Source: G963704535 sp963704535 (GTDB taxonomy: Bacteria; Chloroflexota; Chloroflexia; Chloroflexales; Roseiflexaceae). From it: a stretch of 64,000 nt of DNA. The notes beneath the pieces are model-generated. The model made no database searches and was not told where the DNA came from. It was given only the letters and a program-made list of their open reading frames with translations. Each line of letters starts with the position of its first letter. Position 1 is the first letter of the stretch. Location: the NCBI GenBank assembly GCA_963704535.1, contig OY969916.1, positions 9,238,001 through 9,302,000 on the forward strand, written 5' to 3'. This document shows positions 62,538 to 64,000 of the stretch, piece after piece. A program made the translations under genes and the position numbers.

Positions 62538-64000
<1,463 letters not shown>

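Overview
The window is high-GC DNA broken by AT-rich islands. Gene content (acyl-CoA carboxylase, CarH-type B12 regulator beside phytoene synthase, Uma2 and DUF4058 proteins, secreted proteins with PT-rich tails ending in a YLPF-type motif, EAD-like domains) and very dense intergenic palindromic repeats suggest a filamentous member of the Chloroflexota, near Roseiflexaceae or Kouleothrix. This is inferred from gene style; no rRNA or other phylogenetic marker is present.

Layout. 1-2.4 kb: a Ser/Thr kinase running off the left edge, divergent from an FHA/winged-helix protein. 2.5-6 kb: a SnoaL-like protein, an AT-rich gene with an EAD-like tail, and an IS1182-family element. 6.3-18.4 kb: an exopolysaccharide locus resembling alginate synthesis: AlgD-like dehydrogenase, Alg8-like GT2 synthase, AlgG/AlgE-like beta-helix epimerase with the Y-G-x-D-P-H signature, mannose-1-phosphate guanylyltransferase, a TPR membrane protein, a second epimerase-like lipoprotein and a beta-helix/DNRLRE protein. 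18-30.7 kb: cyanophycinase-like protein, XRE regulator, PlsC-like acyltransferase, histidine kinase, a PaaH/PaaJ-like beta-oxidation pair, a LIM/DA1-like metallopeptidase, two Uma2 proteins and an acyl-CoA carboxylase subunit. 31-42.3 kb: epoxide hydrolase, a rearrangement joining a decapitated CocE hydrolase to a decapitated histidine kinase, Yip1 protein, GMC oxidoreductase plus Tat partner, DAHP synthase, and a tyrosinase/ring-cleaving dioxygenase/hydrolase group. 42.3-47.7 kb: an accessory island with two tandem tRNA-like genes whose halves are in permuted order, a companion protein, a broken RelE toxin with its antitoxin, a MITE, and an EAD/membrane gene split by an IS. 48.7-64 kb: Asp-box protein, CarH-like regulator, phytoene synthase, DUF2085 protein, SDR epimerase, HtrA protease, DUF4058 protein, an ECF sigma-nucleotidyltransferase fusion, frameshifted UvrA, a VOC protein and frameshifted GlgX at the right edge.

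Three themes stand out. (1) The permuted tRNA-like pair at 42454-42682 is the most novel signal: both acceptor stems, both anticodon stems and both 5-nt spacers fit only if each 3' half precedes its 5' half. (2) Many short palindromic repeat families, several with terminal inverted repeats, lie between genes and also sit in frame inside at least four coding regions. (3) Several single-base indels (GMC oxidoreductase, cyanophycinase, UvrA, GlgX) may be real decay or uncorrected sequencing error; this should be settled before pseudogene calls are trusted.
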